From contig NZ_CP021106.3 in assembly GCF_000355765.4 (NCBI RefSeq), positions 1,645,137-1,709,136 on the forward strand: a stretch of DNA of 64,000 nt, written 5' to 3'. The position numbers were made by a program, and so were the translations under genes. Source of the stretch: Nitrosospira lacus. GTDB taxonomy: Bacteria > Pseudomonadota > Gammaproteobacteria > Burkholderiales > Nitrosomonadaceae. The stretch's first letter is position 1; the number at the start of each line of letters is the position of its first letter. The notes beneath the pieces were generated by a model that was not told the origin of the DNA, did no database searches, and worked only from the letters and a program-made list of their open reading frames with translations. Positions 47,209 through 57,700 of the stretch are shown here, piece after piece.

Positions 47209-47597
47209 TATTTGGATTGATCTTTCTCACGCAAATGAACGGAAGCTCTCTCCACCGCTTCAACAGCTTCCTGTGTATGCCCTTCCTTGGCTTCCTCGAT
47301 GGCTTCTTCGATTTCTTCGAAGACTTCCTTATCGTGTTCCGCCTTCTGGTGCTCACCGTATATGGGCTTCTGAAGATGGGTATAAGGGTGATCCTTATTC
47401 TGTTCGATCAACTCCTTTCTGGCTTCTTCGGTATGCCTGAGCACACCTTTTGCGCTGCCTTCCTTTCCACTTTTAATCGCCTCCTGCAGATGCTCACTGG
47501 CGTTCTTGCCATGGTTCTCTTCCGCATGAAGCAGGGGAATACTTGTGGCAAGGCCCATTGCTATGCCATAAGTCAATATTTTTCCTGAAATAGTCAT
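47208..47597 (-). CDS. SmbP-like small periplasmic metal-binding protein
   Basis: The 129-residue protein has a signal peptide (MTISGKILTYGIAMGLATS... ending LLHA) and a mature part of helical, charged repeats rich in H, E and K: NHGKNASEHLQEAIKSGKEG, HTEEARKELIEQ, EHQKAEHDKEVFEEIEEAIE and EAVEAVERASVHL. This resembles SmbP, the periplasmic helical-bundle copper-binding protein of Nitrosomonas europaea. Histidine content is lower than I remember for SmbP, so metal preference is open. No ribosome site is evident. Confidence 0.7.
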   Translation of the reverse strand: MTISGKILTYGIAMGLATSIPLLHAEENHGKNASEHLQEAIKSGKEGSAKGVLRHTEEARKELIEQNKDHPYTHLQKPIYGEHQKAEHDKEVFEEIEEAIEEAKEGHTQEAVEAVERASVHLREKDQSK

Positions 47598-47731
47598 GAT
47601 GAGACGGTTAGAATAATAAATTTTAGACCTTTGATTCCCCGGACTGTTTCAATTTCATGAAATGAATACCGTCCAAGTATACGGAGAAGAATATCCGGAT
47701 CACGCATTAACTCTCCGGACTTAAAGTCGCC

Positions 47732-47772
47732 TCTTTCGCTTCAATTCTTCAAGTCCGGCAGGCTGCTAGGGC
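47732..47772. repeat. Dispersed repeat family B, copy 3
   Basis: Overlaps the stop codon of the O-methyltransferase. Pairs with 40564-40600 over about 35 bases and with 18813-18844 over the AAGTCCGRCAGGCTGC core. Confidence 0.5.
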
Positions 47773-48800
47773 TTGACACCGGTAACGATGGAGTAATGCC
47801 CGAAAGCGGGATAGGCCTGTATGACATCAAATCCTGCATCCTGCAACATCTTCGATAATTCGGTACCCGAGTAGGATTCCCCCTCCGTCCATCCCATCAT
47901 GAGCATGCTATATGCTGCGGGAGCGAAAGGGCCGGTTTTTTCATCGTTGTAAAGCACATCATGGATGATGATACGTCCGCCGGGCTGCAGACTCTTGAAG
48001 CTTTTCTCGGTAAGAAACTGGCCTCGCTCCGCAGGCCAATCATGGTAGATATTGGAATAAAAATGGAGATCGGCTTCGGGAAACGGATCGTTCCACATGT
48101 CCGCAACATGGGTTCTTATGCGGCTCTCCAAGTCATGCCGGACAATGAATTCTTGAGCCACCTCGCATATCGGCTCCAGGTCCAGAACCAGCGCGCGTAG
48201 ATCTGGCAGCTTCAATACCGCTCCGATCGAGTGAGCGCCTGACCCCCCGCCGATGTCGAGCATCATGCGATGACTGCCGAGATTCAGGGTACCCGGCCAC
48301 GCAGTGGCCAATGTCAGGCTGATGCTGTGCATTCCACGGGTGAATCTCCGCGCGAGCTCGGCCTGCTCTTCATGAGATTTGTAAATGTCGCCGCCCCCGT
48401 AGGCTTGGGGGGAATTCGTCAGTACAGCTTCTTCCAGGCTCGCATAAGAGAAAACCTGGGAATTATCGATCATCATGTCCCAGAAGAAGCCAAAATAATT
48501 GGGACTTTTTTCGAGGAGGTAGTCTTCCGAGCGTGCGGTAAGAGAATAACGGCCATCCTGCAGCGAAAGAAAACCCAGCGCTGTGGCCGCTGTCAGGATA
48601 GCCTCGGCCGGGCGTCGCTGAATGTTGAGGGCTTCACAGATGGCGGCCAGCGTACGCGCACCTTCCCCCAGCAACGAAAAGACTTTCAAACGGTGGGCTA
48701 TCAATAGTGCCGGATACCCGTAAACCGCGAACGCGACGTCCCATAAGGCCCGATCGTCTGATCGGGGTGCTTCAAAGCTTACAGGCGATTGTGGGGTCAT
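47766..48800 (-). CDS. SAM-dependent O-methyltransferase (acetylserotonin-O-methyltransferase-like)
   Basis: The 344-residue protein has an N-terminal winged-helix dimerisation domain (about 20-105; LWDVAFAVYGYPALLIAHRL) and a C-terminal Rossmann methyltransferase. The SAM motif reads MMLDIGGGSGAHSIGAVL; the acidic ribose-binding residue is in ALVLDLEPI. The catalytic-type histidine lies in SNIYHDWPAE, and PGGRIIIHDVLYND follows. This build is shared by carotenoid, bacteriochlorophyll, antibiotic and plant-type methyltransferases. The substrate is unknown. The ribosome site GAGGA precedes ATG. It lies 92 bases after the LOV gene on the same strand and may be its downstream partner. Confidence 0.87.
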   Translation of the reverse strand: MTPQSPVSFEAPRSDDRALWDVAFAVYGYPALLIAHRLKVFSLLGEGARTLAAICEALNIQRRPAEAILTAATALGFLSLQDGRYSLTARSEDYLLEKSPNYFGFFWDMMIDNSQVFSYASLEEAVLTNSPQAYGGGDIYKSHEEQAELARRFTRGMHSISLTLATAWPGTLNLGSHRMMLDIGGGSGAHSIGAVLKLPDLRALVLDLEPICEVAQEFIVRHDLESRIRTHVADMWNDPFPEADLHFYSNIYHDWPAERGQFLTEKSFKSLQPGGRIIIHDVLYNDEKTGPFAPAAYSMLMMGWTEGESYSGTELSKMLQDAGFDVIQAYPAFGHYSIVTGVKP

Positions 48801-48892
48801 AGGGTTCCTCTTTTACCGTGGTTGATTAACTTGACTGGCAAATGGTTGCATGGATGCGCGTGATACCGCCGGTTTCCCGCTCACAAATGGAA

Positions 48893-49366
48893 TCAGGGCC
48901 TTGGCAGTAACGAAGACAAGAATCGCCGGGTATCGGCTTCCTGCTGCAGCTTGAACTTCGAAATCATGTCCCTGTTCCGGTTCACGTCGTACTGGATGCC
49001 AAGATAATAAATAAGCCTCCCTTCGCCATCAAAAAGGGGAGTGAGCGCCAGGTGGTTAAAAAAAAGCTCCCCATTCTTTCGATAGTTACGAATGGTGACT
49101 TCGACGGGTTGGCGATTTTCGATCGCCTGCCTCATTATGAAACGCGCTTCCTGTTCCCGGTCTTTTCCTTGGAGAAAACGGCAGTTGCGTCCGAGAATCT
49201 CCTCCTGGGAGTATCCTGTCATCGCCTCGAATTGCCTGTTGGCATAGATGAGCGGACTATCTTCCTGATCGGGATCCACCAGCGTGATGCCGTTAATGGA
49301 GCTGTCCAGAATTTGCGACAGAATTTGCGGGATCAATCCGGGGTCTTTTTCAACCACAAAGGCCAT
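48893..49366 (-). CDS. Short LOV-domain blue-light photoreceptor
   Basis: The 157-residue protein is a single LOV/PAS core with short flanking helices and no output domain. It has the flavin-adduct motif GRNCRFLQG with C62 and N61, and the FMN-contacting asparagines N94 and N104 in NYRKNGELFFNHL. The signalling glutamine is Q125 in YYLGIQYDV. All residues needed for the blue-light cysteinyl-FMN adduct are present. Size and layout match the short LOV proteins of Pseudomonas putida, which dimerise through their terminal helices. AGGAG precedes ATG. It follows the SRPBCC gene by 18 bases, so the two are probably co-transcribed. Confidence 0.9.
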   Translation of the reverse strand: MAFVVEKDPGLIPQILSQILDSSINGITLVDPDQEDSPLIYANRQFEAMTGYSQEEILGRNCRFLQGKDREQEARFIMRQAIENRQPVEVTIRNYRKNGELFFNHLALTPLFDGEGRLIYYLGIQYDVNRNRDMISKFKLQQEADTRRFLSSLLPRP

Positions 49367-49384
49367 TTTTTTCTCCTGGACAGT

Positions 49385-49888
49385 TTAGTGGGATGAAGCG
49401 TTCGATGAAGCCGCGGCCTGTTTGCCAGCTTCCGTTAATTGTTTCAGATTTCTAACCGTACGTTCGGCACCTTCCTGAACCACCACGCGGATCAGTTTCT
49501 CGAAAGGGCGCATAAAAATCTGGATTTCACTCAATTCAAAAGTAAAGATCAACTCAGCCGATTTGCCGGAATTAATCTCCCGCAACTCATAGGTGCAACG
49601 AAAAGGGTCTGAAACGCCGGCAAAGCCCAGGCGTTTATCACGCTCATAAACATTAATGGTAAATCTTGTTTCCGTACGGCGTCCCTGGTCAATGCGTACC
49701 TGCCTTGCTATCGTTCCCAATTTCAAAGCTCCATCGGTGATGCGTTCAAGTTCAATGACCTCGGGGGACCATTTCGGATAATTTTCAAAGAATCCGTCGC
49801 CCAAATACCTGAATATCTCGGCTGGAGGACGTTCGATTAAAATCCTCGCCTTCGCTATCACAGGTTCCCTGGAACCTAAATTGAACAT
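49385..49888 (-). CDS. SRPBCC-family protein (polyketide cyclase/START-like fold)
   Basis: The 167-residue protein shows the helix-grip pattern: an opening strand (VIAKARILIERPPAEIFRYL), then YPKWSPEVIELERI, strands through TRFTINVYERDKRLGFAG and a long C-terminal helix (about 125-155). Such proteins bind hydrophobic ligands in a deep cavity; catalytic function is not evident. AGGAG lies 8 bases before ATG. It is the first gene of the probable SRPBCC-LOV-methyltransferase operon, so a small-molecule ligand modified by the methyltransferase is conceivable. Confidence 0.82.
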   Translation of the reverse strand: MFNLGSREPVIAKARILIERPPAEIFRYLGDGFFENYPKWSPEVIELERITDGALKLGTIARQVRIDQGRRTETRFTINVYERDKRLGFAGVSDPFRCTYELREINSGKSAELIFTFELSEIQIFMRPFEKLIRVVVQEGAERTVRNLKQLTEAGKQAAASSNASSH

Positions 49889-50431
49889 GCTTCATGCTCC
49901 TGCGCTTTAGCCTGAGGGCTACGGGTTGGACTTCAATTGGGTAAAATATAGTGTTGCCGGTGACGGCTGATTTATGGCTGCGAACGAAACAACAGCGAGT
50001 CATCAAATATTTCTTGCGCCTTGATAAACATAGCTTACCTCAGACCGCAGAGCTTTGCTACTTATGGAGACATACCGCAATATTCAGGAAACATGGCCTG
50101 CACGAGGGTGATGAGGGAGCCAGCCCGTATCGTGTATGGAGGAGGATTTCCCCCCGCTTGCCTGGCTTGGTGCTACTTGGGAATTTCCTTTTCTTTACAT
50201 TTCCTTCTAGGGTAATTTACCTTATCAATAGATATTCTGGCGACTGCTTTGTCGTGAAGCGGGGAAACGGGCACCGCGAAGAAATATAACAACCGCGTTT
50301 GCCCCCACGCCTTATTCGCTTTGGAGTTGCACTTCCGACCGAAGACTGCCGTATGCGGTTGCGCTCCTCCGCATCATGGTACCCCGCTATGCACCCGAAT
50401 TTTACATACGCTGCTCCTTCCAGCCGTCGAT
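49889..50431. other. Intergenic region upstream of the LOV operon
   Basis: A 543-base region with several overlapping short frames on both strands, none with recognisable content. On the minus strand, ACTATATTTTAC near 49945-49956 could be the -10 region of the SRPBCC-LOV operon, but no good -35 is seen. Confidence 0.4.
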
Positions 50432-50620
50432 TCAAGATGATTTTTTCGAGTCTCTACCTGAGCCGGATTTCTTTCCGCCACCGGATATCTTGTTTTCCGT
50501 TGCCCAGGCACGCCGCTCCGCTTCTTCTTTGGGAACGCCGCGTTTCTCATACCCTTCTTCAATATGCTCTGCCTGTCGTTTCTGTTTATCCGTGTAGGAT
50601 GACTTGTCGCCTCTCGGCAT
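50432..50620 (-). CDS. Small conserved basic protein (plasmid-stabilisation-like)
   Basis: A 62-residue hydrophilic protein opening MPRGDKSSYTDKQKRQAEHI and continuing through YEKRGVPKEEAERRAWAT to a glycine-, lysine- and serine-rich tail (ISGGGKKSGSGRDSKKSS). This very conserved short family is widespread in proteobacteria and is often loosely annotated as plasmid stabilisation; its function is unknown. ATG at 50620 has a perfect AGGAGG six bases upstream. An ATG 18 bases earlier has no such site. Confidence 0.85.
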   Translation of the reverse strand: MPRGDKSSYTDKQKRQAEHIEEGYEKRGVPKEEAERRAWATENKISGGGKKSGSGRDSKKSS

Positions 50621-50915
50621 GATGGGCCTCCTGTACATAATATAAAATTTTCGATAAAGTCACGCTCGAATGCTATGCGCCCACTTTCCATGGGTGGTGG
50701 CAAAGCCGCCCGCGATTAATCTCCATCAATTGCCGTTATTATTCCGTGCGCTGGCCCACATATCGGCCAACCAGCGATCATTATTTGACCTTAATAATCC
50801 ATCAGGCAGGCTCTGCCGCTTGCGCTAGGCTGGTAAGTTTGCGGTCATTTTCGCCGCTGGACCAGGCCAGGGACTTCTCCCTACCGGCAAAACTATCTCG
50901 CAACTTGTCTCGCCA

Positions 50916-52877
50916 TCATCTCGCGTTCTGAGCATCTTTTTTCTGAGGGGGAAGCGGCTTCTTCACCGCGGCAATCAGTGCCCTGCAATTGTGATCCTCA
51001 CCGGGGCCTGTTTCGATCAATGGAATCAGCGAAGCGAGGGGCGTCGCGAAAACTCCCAGCAGCACTGCCGCACCGACGCGGATAGCCAGCATTTTGTCTG
51101 GATAAATTTTGGGCTCCTTGAAGGTGCCGGAGAGATGGACTGGCGTACGGAGACTCACAATACTGAAGTCTTTCGGCTCGGGAGACAATTTCATTTTTAT
51201 GGTTTCCTCGGCAAGGTTTATGTGACCATCCCCCAGAATATTGGTATCCGTTGTGTCAATGACGAAAGCCTCGCTCTTCATCAGACCCTTCTTTATGTCG
51301 AAGTCGGCTACGGCGCAGCGTACCTTCACATTTTTATCACCGATCACGAGGAATTTAAGAATCTCAGCCCCGTCCAGTCCCACGATTTCCAGCATCATGT
51401 TACTGATCCAGCCCCCGGACATTATCAATCCGAAGCGGCCGTCTGCCGACCCCAGAAGCGTGCCCACGGATTTCCCCCGGCTCTTTATGCGCGCCCGGCC
51501 GCCAATCAGGCCCAGGCTTTCGTGCGTGAGTTCCATCTTGGGAAAAAGCTTCGGCAGTTGTAATCTTTTGACATCGACTTGGGCTTCCGCTGCTGGGGGA
51601 TCGCTGCGGGCATTCACCGTGACATCCGCATTGATGCTGCCTCCCGCTACGGTGAAGTCAGCATCAAGCACCATCAGACCATTATCGATCCTGGTGTGCG
51701 TTACCAGATGCTCCACCGGCAAATCTTTATTGAGAATTGATACGCCGGTAAATTTTATGTCGGCATCCATCGCCCGCAGGCGATCCACCCTGAACTCCTG
51801 ATCGGGCAGGAGACGATCGCGCTGGGCCGCCATGGAGGCTTTTTTCTCCTGCTTTTCTGCCGGACTGTCTTGTGGTTGCGGCCCTTTTCTGGCGCCGACA
51901 AACCCCCTCAGATCTTCCAGATCAAGAACTCTGGATATGACATCTCCGCGTAGCATGGGGCGCTCGCCTCCCGTATCAAAAAGAATACTGCCGCCCAGAT
52001 CGCTTTTACCGACCTGCCCGGAAAATTCCTTCAGTGACCATTCGGTTTTTCGATGCAGAAGTCTCCCCGATATCCGATATGGAGGCGAGGGAAAAACCAC
52101 AATTCCTGTTATGGGATAAAGAGCCGATAAATCATTTCCGTCCAACTGCAGTTTCAGATCCATTGCCGACAACGCCTGAAGCCCGGTAATGGTGCCGTCA
52201 AACGCAGCATGGGTGGTCCCGATTCTGGCATTTCCCCTGATAGGGTAGGGGAGATTTTTATCCATGAGCGATATGACTTCACCTCCATGGACCTGCGAGG
52301 TAAATTCCAGGCTCGTGAACTTGCCCTCGGCCACTATATTGAGGGGTGTTTCGCGCGCATCAGCCGATGCCGAATCCGTCGCTATTCTTGCGGTTACGTC
52401 AGTCTCCGTCTTTGGATCGCGAAAGATGAGCTTACCCTGATCAATCATGAGCCTGCCCATTTTTGGGAGTTCCGTTTCCTTTTCCTCCTTTTTGAAATCC
52501 CAGTTGCGCTTGCCATCACGGTTTTTTTCAAGGAGAACTTCCGGCCGGGATATCGATATCTCTCGCAGGACGATTTCTCCACCGAGCAGTTTCCATGGGT
52601 TGATACGAAATGAAAGCTTATCGATAGCAAGCATGGGCTGTCTGGTGCCCCAATCAGCGTTGGCGAGCGAGAGTCTCTCCATGCTGATCTTCGGGGTGAA
52701 TGACAAGCTGACATCGAGATTGCCCCGGATCATGAATACACGGCCGGTTTTTTTCTCGACTTGCCGTTCGACATATGGCTTCAGCATGTTCCAGTCGAAC
52801 AGGGAGATGGCCGCCGCAGCGATGATGAATATCGCGGCGAAGATAATCAATATTTTTCCGGAACGAGGAGAGCTCAT
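50916..52877 (-). CDS. AsmA-family inner-membrane protein
   Basis: The 653-residue protein has one N-terminal membrane helix (about 8-27; ILIIFAAIFIIAAAAISLF) and a long periplasmic beta-rich body. The start (KPYVERQVEKKTGRVFMIRG, then FTPKISMERLSLANADWG) and the late AsmA region (IKSRGKSVGTLLGSADGRFG through GLDGAEILKFL) are characteristic. AsmA-like proteins form grooves thought to carry phospholipids between membranes. It stands alone between the small basic protein and a long gap. A C-terminal cysteine is present (HNCRALIAAV). Confidence 0.88.
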   Translation of the reverse strand: MSSPRSGKILIIFAAIFIIAAAAISLFDWNMLKPYVERQVEKKTGRVFMIRGNLDVSLSFTPKISMERLSLANADWGTRQPMLAIDKLSFRINPWKLLGGEIVLREISISRPEVLLEKNRDGKRNWDFKKEEKETELPKMGRLMIDQGKLIFRDPKTETDVTARIATDSASADARETPLNIVAEGKFTSLEFTSQVHGGEVISLMDKNLPYPIRGNARIGTTHAAFDGTITGLQALSAMDLKLQLDGNDLSALYPITGIVVFPSPPYRISGRLLHRKTEWSLKEFSGQVGKSDLGGSILFDTGGERPMLRGDVISRVLDLEDLRGFVGARKGPQPQDSPAEKQEKKASMAAQRDRLLPDQEFRVDRLRAMDADIKFTGVSILNKDLPVEHLVTHTRIDNGLMVLDADFTVAGGSINADVTVNARSDPPAAEAQVDVKRLQLPKLFPKMELTHESLGLIGGRARIKSRGKSVGTLLGSADGRFGLIMSGGWISNMMLEIVGLDGAEILKFLVIGDKNVKVRCAVADFDIKKGLMKSEAFVIDTTDTNILGDGHINLAEETIKMKLSPEPKDFSIVSLRTPVHLSGTFKEPKIYPDKMLAIRVGAAVLLGVFATPLASLIPLIETGPGEDHNCRALIAAVKKPLPPQKKDAQNAR

Positions 52878-53384
52878 GGCCGGCGGGATTTGTGATTAAA
52901 AGAGTACCGAGGGAGTCGTTTGACATAAATACGGAACGGTACCTCGCGAATGTCCTAAACGAATTCTAGTTTTTTCAGCATGTGTGGTCGGTACGTCACC
53001 ACACACATTTCATTTTTCCATGGGATGCGTGGCTGCGTTGCAACGCCCTTGAAGGGGGAGGTCCCGCATACCGGGATCGGGCAGCATGGGGATGCCGCGA
53101 CTGCATTTTAGGCCGCCTGCGTTCTTCTTCGAGGTTGCGATCCCGGATTATTGCAGCGTCATTAAAGGCGGAGTGAACATCGGGGTAAAACCAGGGATCG
53201 GATGGAGCAATTCAGTAATGGTGGGTGCTGGGGGAGGAGGGGAAGAGGGAGCGCGACTTGCCGGGTGTTTTCCCGCGCGCCAGGACAGGCAATATGCCGG
53301 CGGCGTTTGCGGGTGAGCCTCGGCGGGACGCATCAATCTATTCGCAATGAGCCTTCATTCCGTCCTCCGGTAACAATTTCCGGG
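52878..53384. other. Gap between asmA-like and Crp-like genes
   Basis: A 507-base stretch without a credible gene. It contains a sequence near 53017-53050 (CCATGG..TGCG, then TGCGTTGCAAC) resembling 14322-14340, and a run of G-rich short frames. No clear promoter is seen. Confidence 0.45.
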
Positions 53385-54110
53385 CTAGAATTTCCGCACA
53401 TCCCAGAATAGACGATCAAATTCTTTTTTTACCACATGGTAGCATTCGCAAACATGTGCTTCCAGCCCAGCTCGGTCGAGCACCATGATATGGCCGCGAC
53501 GATAGCGAATCATTCCGGCGTTTTGCAATTTGCCAGCGGCTTCGGTAATCCCTTCGCGCCGCACGCCGAGCATACTGGCAATCAATTCCTGCGTCATGGT
53601 CAAATCCTGGCACCCCAGCCGGTCCAGCGTTAACAACAGCCACCGGCATAGCTGTTGCTCGATCGTATGATGGCGATTGCATACCGCGGTCTGGGAGATC
53701 TGCGTCATCAGCGCCTGGGTGTAACGCAGCAGCAAGCGCTGAACAGGAAGCGCCTGATTGAACTCCTGCACCATGAACCCGGCTTTAACGCGATAGCCAT
53801 ACCCGGCCGTTTGCACAGTGGCCCAGCTTGGGGTGGTTTCACCTCCCATGAAGAGCGAAACACCCAGCATGCCCTCGTTGCCTACACCGGCGATTTCGGA
53901 AGAGGCGCCGTTTTCCAGGATGTAATGCAGGGAAACGATAGCTGAAGTCGGAAAATACACATAATGAAGACGGCCGCCGGATTCACATAGAACATCCCCA
54001 AGCGGCATATGAATCAGCTCCAGATGGGGTGCCAGACGTTCAAGCTGGGTCGCTTTCAGCGCGGCGAGGAGCTGATTCTGGATGGGCTCAGGGTGATGGG
54101 AACTGGGCAT
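53385..54110 (-). CDS. Crp/Fnr-family transcriptional regulator
   Basis: The 241-residue protein has an N-terminal cyclic-nucleotide-binding-like beta barrel (about 20-140; ESGGRLHYVYFPTSAIVSL, then ENGASSEIAGVGNEGMLG), a dimer helix (RLLLRYTQALMTQISQTAV) and a C-terminal winged helix (about 165-235) with recognition region MTQELIASMLGVRREGITEA. The cAMP-binding RxS motif is absent, as in many Crp/Fnr regulators of environmental proteobacteria, and no Fnr-type cysteine cluster is seen. It is divergent from the cyclic-glucan synthase gene, and a truncated relative lies beyond that gene. Confidence 0.9.
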   Translation of the reverse strand: MPSSHHPEPIQNQLLAALKATQLERLAPHLELIHMPLGDVLCESGGRLHYVYFPTSAIVSLHYILENGASSEIAGVGNEGMLGVSLFMGGETTPSWATVQTAGYGYRVKAGFMVQEFNQALPVQRLLLRYTQALMTQISQTAVCNRHHTIEQQLCRWLLLTLDRLGCQDLTMTQELIASMLGVRREGITEAAGKLQNAGMIRYRRGHIMVLDRAGLEAHVCECYHVVKKEFDRLFWDVRKF

Positions 54111-54764
54111 TCGCTAGCTTACAGTGGTCTGTAAAAGAGTTAAGCGTGGCCGGAACGACGTTAAATGGAATCAGGGGATTCCACATATGCCGGCTTCTAA
54201 TTTCTGTCACGGGACTGCTTCCCATACAAGTCATGATAGCACTTCCTCGGCATACTATCTTCTATCGCGCATCCATTTTGTGCGATAGCGTACATACTAT
54301 GGATGAGCTAAGCCCTATGATCATTTCCGTATTGCCGGGCGGCGGGGATCGGGACCCGCGTCGTCATTGCAGTGCAAAGTTCAACTGTGTAGTCATCGAT
54401 AGAAAAGCGAAATATGCCTGGCAGCCCCATGCAACCGCTGCATGGGGCAAATCCATTTTTCGACCCACTGGGACCACCACATACTCCGGGAGGGTTTTAC
54501 CTGGTCCCGGAATCAAAACAAGACGGCGGGACAAGTAACTTCCATAGTCTTGGCGGATGGTTTGTATGGGGTTCCTTGATCCTGGCAACATGGAGAAATT
54601 CAATTGAAAGATGGCAGCCTGTCGGGTTTAAAGGAAATTGGCTGCAAAAGCATCCGGCCGATCTCCGTTCTCTCGCTTTCGTGGCGAATGGCATCATTAT
54701 TGGTCTTTAAAGCTGCTCCCCATCCACATCGGCCGTTCCTGAAATATCCCCGGTCGCACGAGAC
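54111..54764. other. Divergent region between Crp-like gene and cyclic-glucan synthase
   Basis: A 654-base stretch without a credible gene. Its main structure is the hairpin at 54424-54448. Promoters for both flanking genes must lie here, but none is clear. Confidence 0.45.
54424..54448 (+). terminator. Hairpin with downstream T run, terminator-like
   Basis: GCCCCATGCA (54424-54433) pairs perfectly with TGCATGGGGC (54439-54448) around ACCGC. AAATCCATTTTT follows. No gene reads into it from the plus strand, so it may instead be a leader structure for the glucan synthase gene about 315 bases downstream. Confidence 0.55.
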
Positions 54765-57700
54765 ATGATCGTCTCCAGGCTTCTACTTCCCATTACGGCA
54801 CGGTTTCGCAAAATCGGAAAACCAGATGTTCCGCTCAGCGAGGAACTGCCTCTGCGGTCCGAGCTTTTTAGCGCCGATCAGATGGAGTTGTATGGTGGAA
54901 TTCTCGCAGCTTCTCACGAATTATCCTCGGCGCGTGGTACGGATCAGCTTCTCGCACGACTGGATGAGAACAAAAATACGCTGTTCCATATTTGTAGCGT
55001 GTTAACCGAAGCGGTAACCGCGGACAAGCCGCTTACACCGGCGGGCGAATGGCTCTTCGACAATTTTTATTTGATAGAAGAGCAGATTCGTACCACCCAG
55101 CGTCATCTTCCCAAGAGTTACAGCCGTGAATTGCCTCTTGTCGCGCGTGGGCCATCGGCCAATCTTCCGCGTGTGTATGATATTGCTCTGCAGGCGATCT
55201 CGCATGGGGATGGCAGGGTCGATACGGAGAGCCTGAGGCGCTTTGTCACGGCGTACCAGGCTGTCGCCAACCTGCAATTGGGGGAACTATGGGCGATACC
55301 CATCATGCTGCGCCTGGCGCTGATAGAAAATCTGCGCCGCGTCGGGATCCATGTGGCGGCCGGCAGGATCGACCGGAATCTGGCGGACGCCTGGGCTGAC
55401 GAGATCACCAAGATCGCTGAAAAAGATCCCAAGAGTCTGGTTCTGGTCATCGCGGATATGGCGCGGTCTGATCCGCCGATGACCACGCCTTTCATCTCGG
55501 AACTGGCGCGGCGCTTGCAGGGACAGGGTCCTACGCTGGCCCTCCCGCTGAACTGGATAGAACAGCGACTTGCGGAATCGAATCAAACGATCGAGCAAAT
55601 GGTGCAGATGGGGAATCAGCAACAGGCGGCTGACCAGGTTTCCATTTCCAACAGCATTAATAGTTTGCGCATGCTGGGCGCTATCGATTGGCGGGACTTC
55701 GTCGAAACCATCAGCGTTGTCGAGCAGACACTGCGAGAAGATCCGAATGGTGTCTATGGTGGCATGGACTTTGCCACCCGCGATTATTATCGCCATGCCG
55801 TGGAGCGCCTGGCCAGGGCGAGCTCCGTGACGGAAGTGGAGGTGGCGCGCCATGCGCTCCGGCTGGCACGAGACAGCGCGGCAAAGAACGACGGTGCGGC
55901 GAGAGCGCACGTCGGCTTCTACCTGGTCGACAAGGGCTTGCCTGACCTGGAGCAAGCAGCGCATGTAAGCTTGTCAATTCCGGAAAAATTTTCGCGTGCC
56001 GGTAGCCGGTACCCGCTCTTCTTCTATGTTGGGGCGATCGCCCTGATAACGGCGGGCTTGACTGCTGCTCTTTTGCTGGAGGCGTATGCCGACGGTGCGG
56101 ACAAATGGCTGCTAGGGGCGGCAGGAATATTGTCGCTATTTGCAATGAGCCAATTGGCTGTAGCGATTGTAAATTGGGTGACTCAACTCCTGGTGGCACC
56201 CCATTCGCTGCCGCGTATGGATTTTTCGGAAAAAATACCGGCGGCATTTCGTACCCTGGTGGTCGTTCCGACGATGCTGACGGGCAACTCCGACGTTCCA
56301 GAACTCGTGGAGGCGCTTGAAGTAAGATTCCTGGCCAACCGGGACGACAATCTTTTTTTCGGTTTATTGACCGATTTCCAGGATGCGGACCGGGAAACGC
56401 TTCCCGAAGATGAATCCTTGCTGCAACTCGCGCGCGCGGGTATCGAGGAGCTTAATAAAAGGTATGCCAGTACGGCCGAGGATGACATGATTGCCGCAGG
56501 CACGGATGGTCCGTTTTTCCTGTTTCATCGGCCCCGCCGATGGAATCCGCTGGAACGACTCTGGATGGGTCATGAGCGCAAACGGGGAAAACTTGCGGAT
56601 TTGAATGCCCTCCTGCGTGGCGCGGGAAGCGACGCATTCTCCCTGATCGTCGGCAATACCGCCGAGCTGTCCGCGGTGAAATATGTCATCACGCTCGACA
56701 CCGATACCCAGTTGCCACGAGAAGCGGCTCATCAGTTTGTCGGCTCAATGGCTCATCCGCTGAATCGCGCGCGTCTTGACACCACCTGCGCGGATGGGAC
56801 CGGCGCGATGGTGACAGAGGGCTATGGAATTCTCCAACCGCGTGTCGCGGTGAGCCTGTCGAGCACAAACCGGTCGCGATACGCATGGCTTTTCGGTGGC
56901 GAAGCCGGCATCGATCCGTACACGCGAATTGTTTCCGACGTTTACCAGGATTTATTCCATGAAGGCTCATTCGTGGGCAAGGGCATTTATGACATTGATG
57001 CGTTCGAGCAAGCGCTTTGCAACCGTCTTCCAGAGAATCGAATTCTAAGCCACGATCTTCTTGAGGGTTGTTATGCCCGCTCGGGTTTATTGAGTGATGC
57101 CCTGTTGTATGAAGGGTTTCCTTCACACTACAGCGCGGATGTGAGCCGCCGCCACCGATGGATCCGGGGGGACTGGCAACTCGCTACCTGGCTATGGTGG
57201 CACGTTCCCGGAATGGATGCGGACCGTCATCCCAATCCGCTATCGGCGTTGTCGCGGTGGAAGTTATTGGATAACCTGCGGCGCAGCCTTGTTCCGGCAG
57301 CCCTGACGCTGCTTCTCCTGCTGGCATGGATGGCGCTTCCCGATGCATGGTTCTGGACATTGGCAGTCATAGGCGTGCTTGCCATTCCCGCGGTGATAAC
57401 CGTTATTTCAGATCTGCTGCACAAGCCCTCCGAAATGCCGTTGCGACAGCATATGGTTGCTACTGTACGCGCGGCGGGGCGGCATTTCGGGCAAATATTG
57501 TTTGTACTGGTCTGCCTTCCCTATGAAGCCTATTTCAGCCTTGATGCGATTATACGGACCCATGTACGGCTGTTGGTCACACGTCGCCGGCTTCTCGAAT
57601 GGAATCCCTCCCGTCATGTCGAACGCGAATCGGATCCGGAGGTCGCTGACAAGGCACGCGCCGGTCTCGGGGCGTCCTTCCGGACGATGTGGGTGGCCCC

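Noticed and set aside
53086-53316. G-rich 76-codon frame upstream of the Crp-like gene
   Set aside because: Glycine-rich translation in a region with several competing frames; no start signal.
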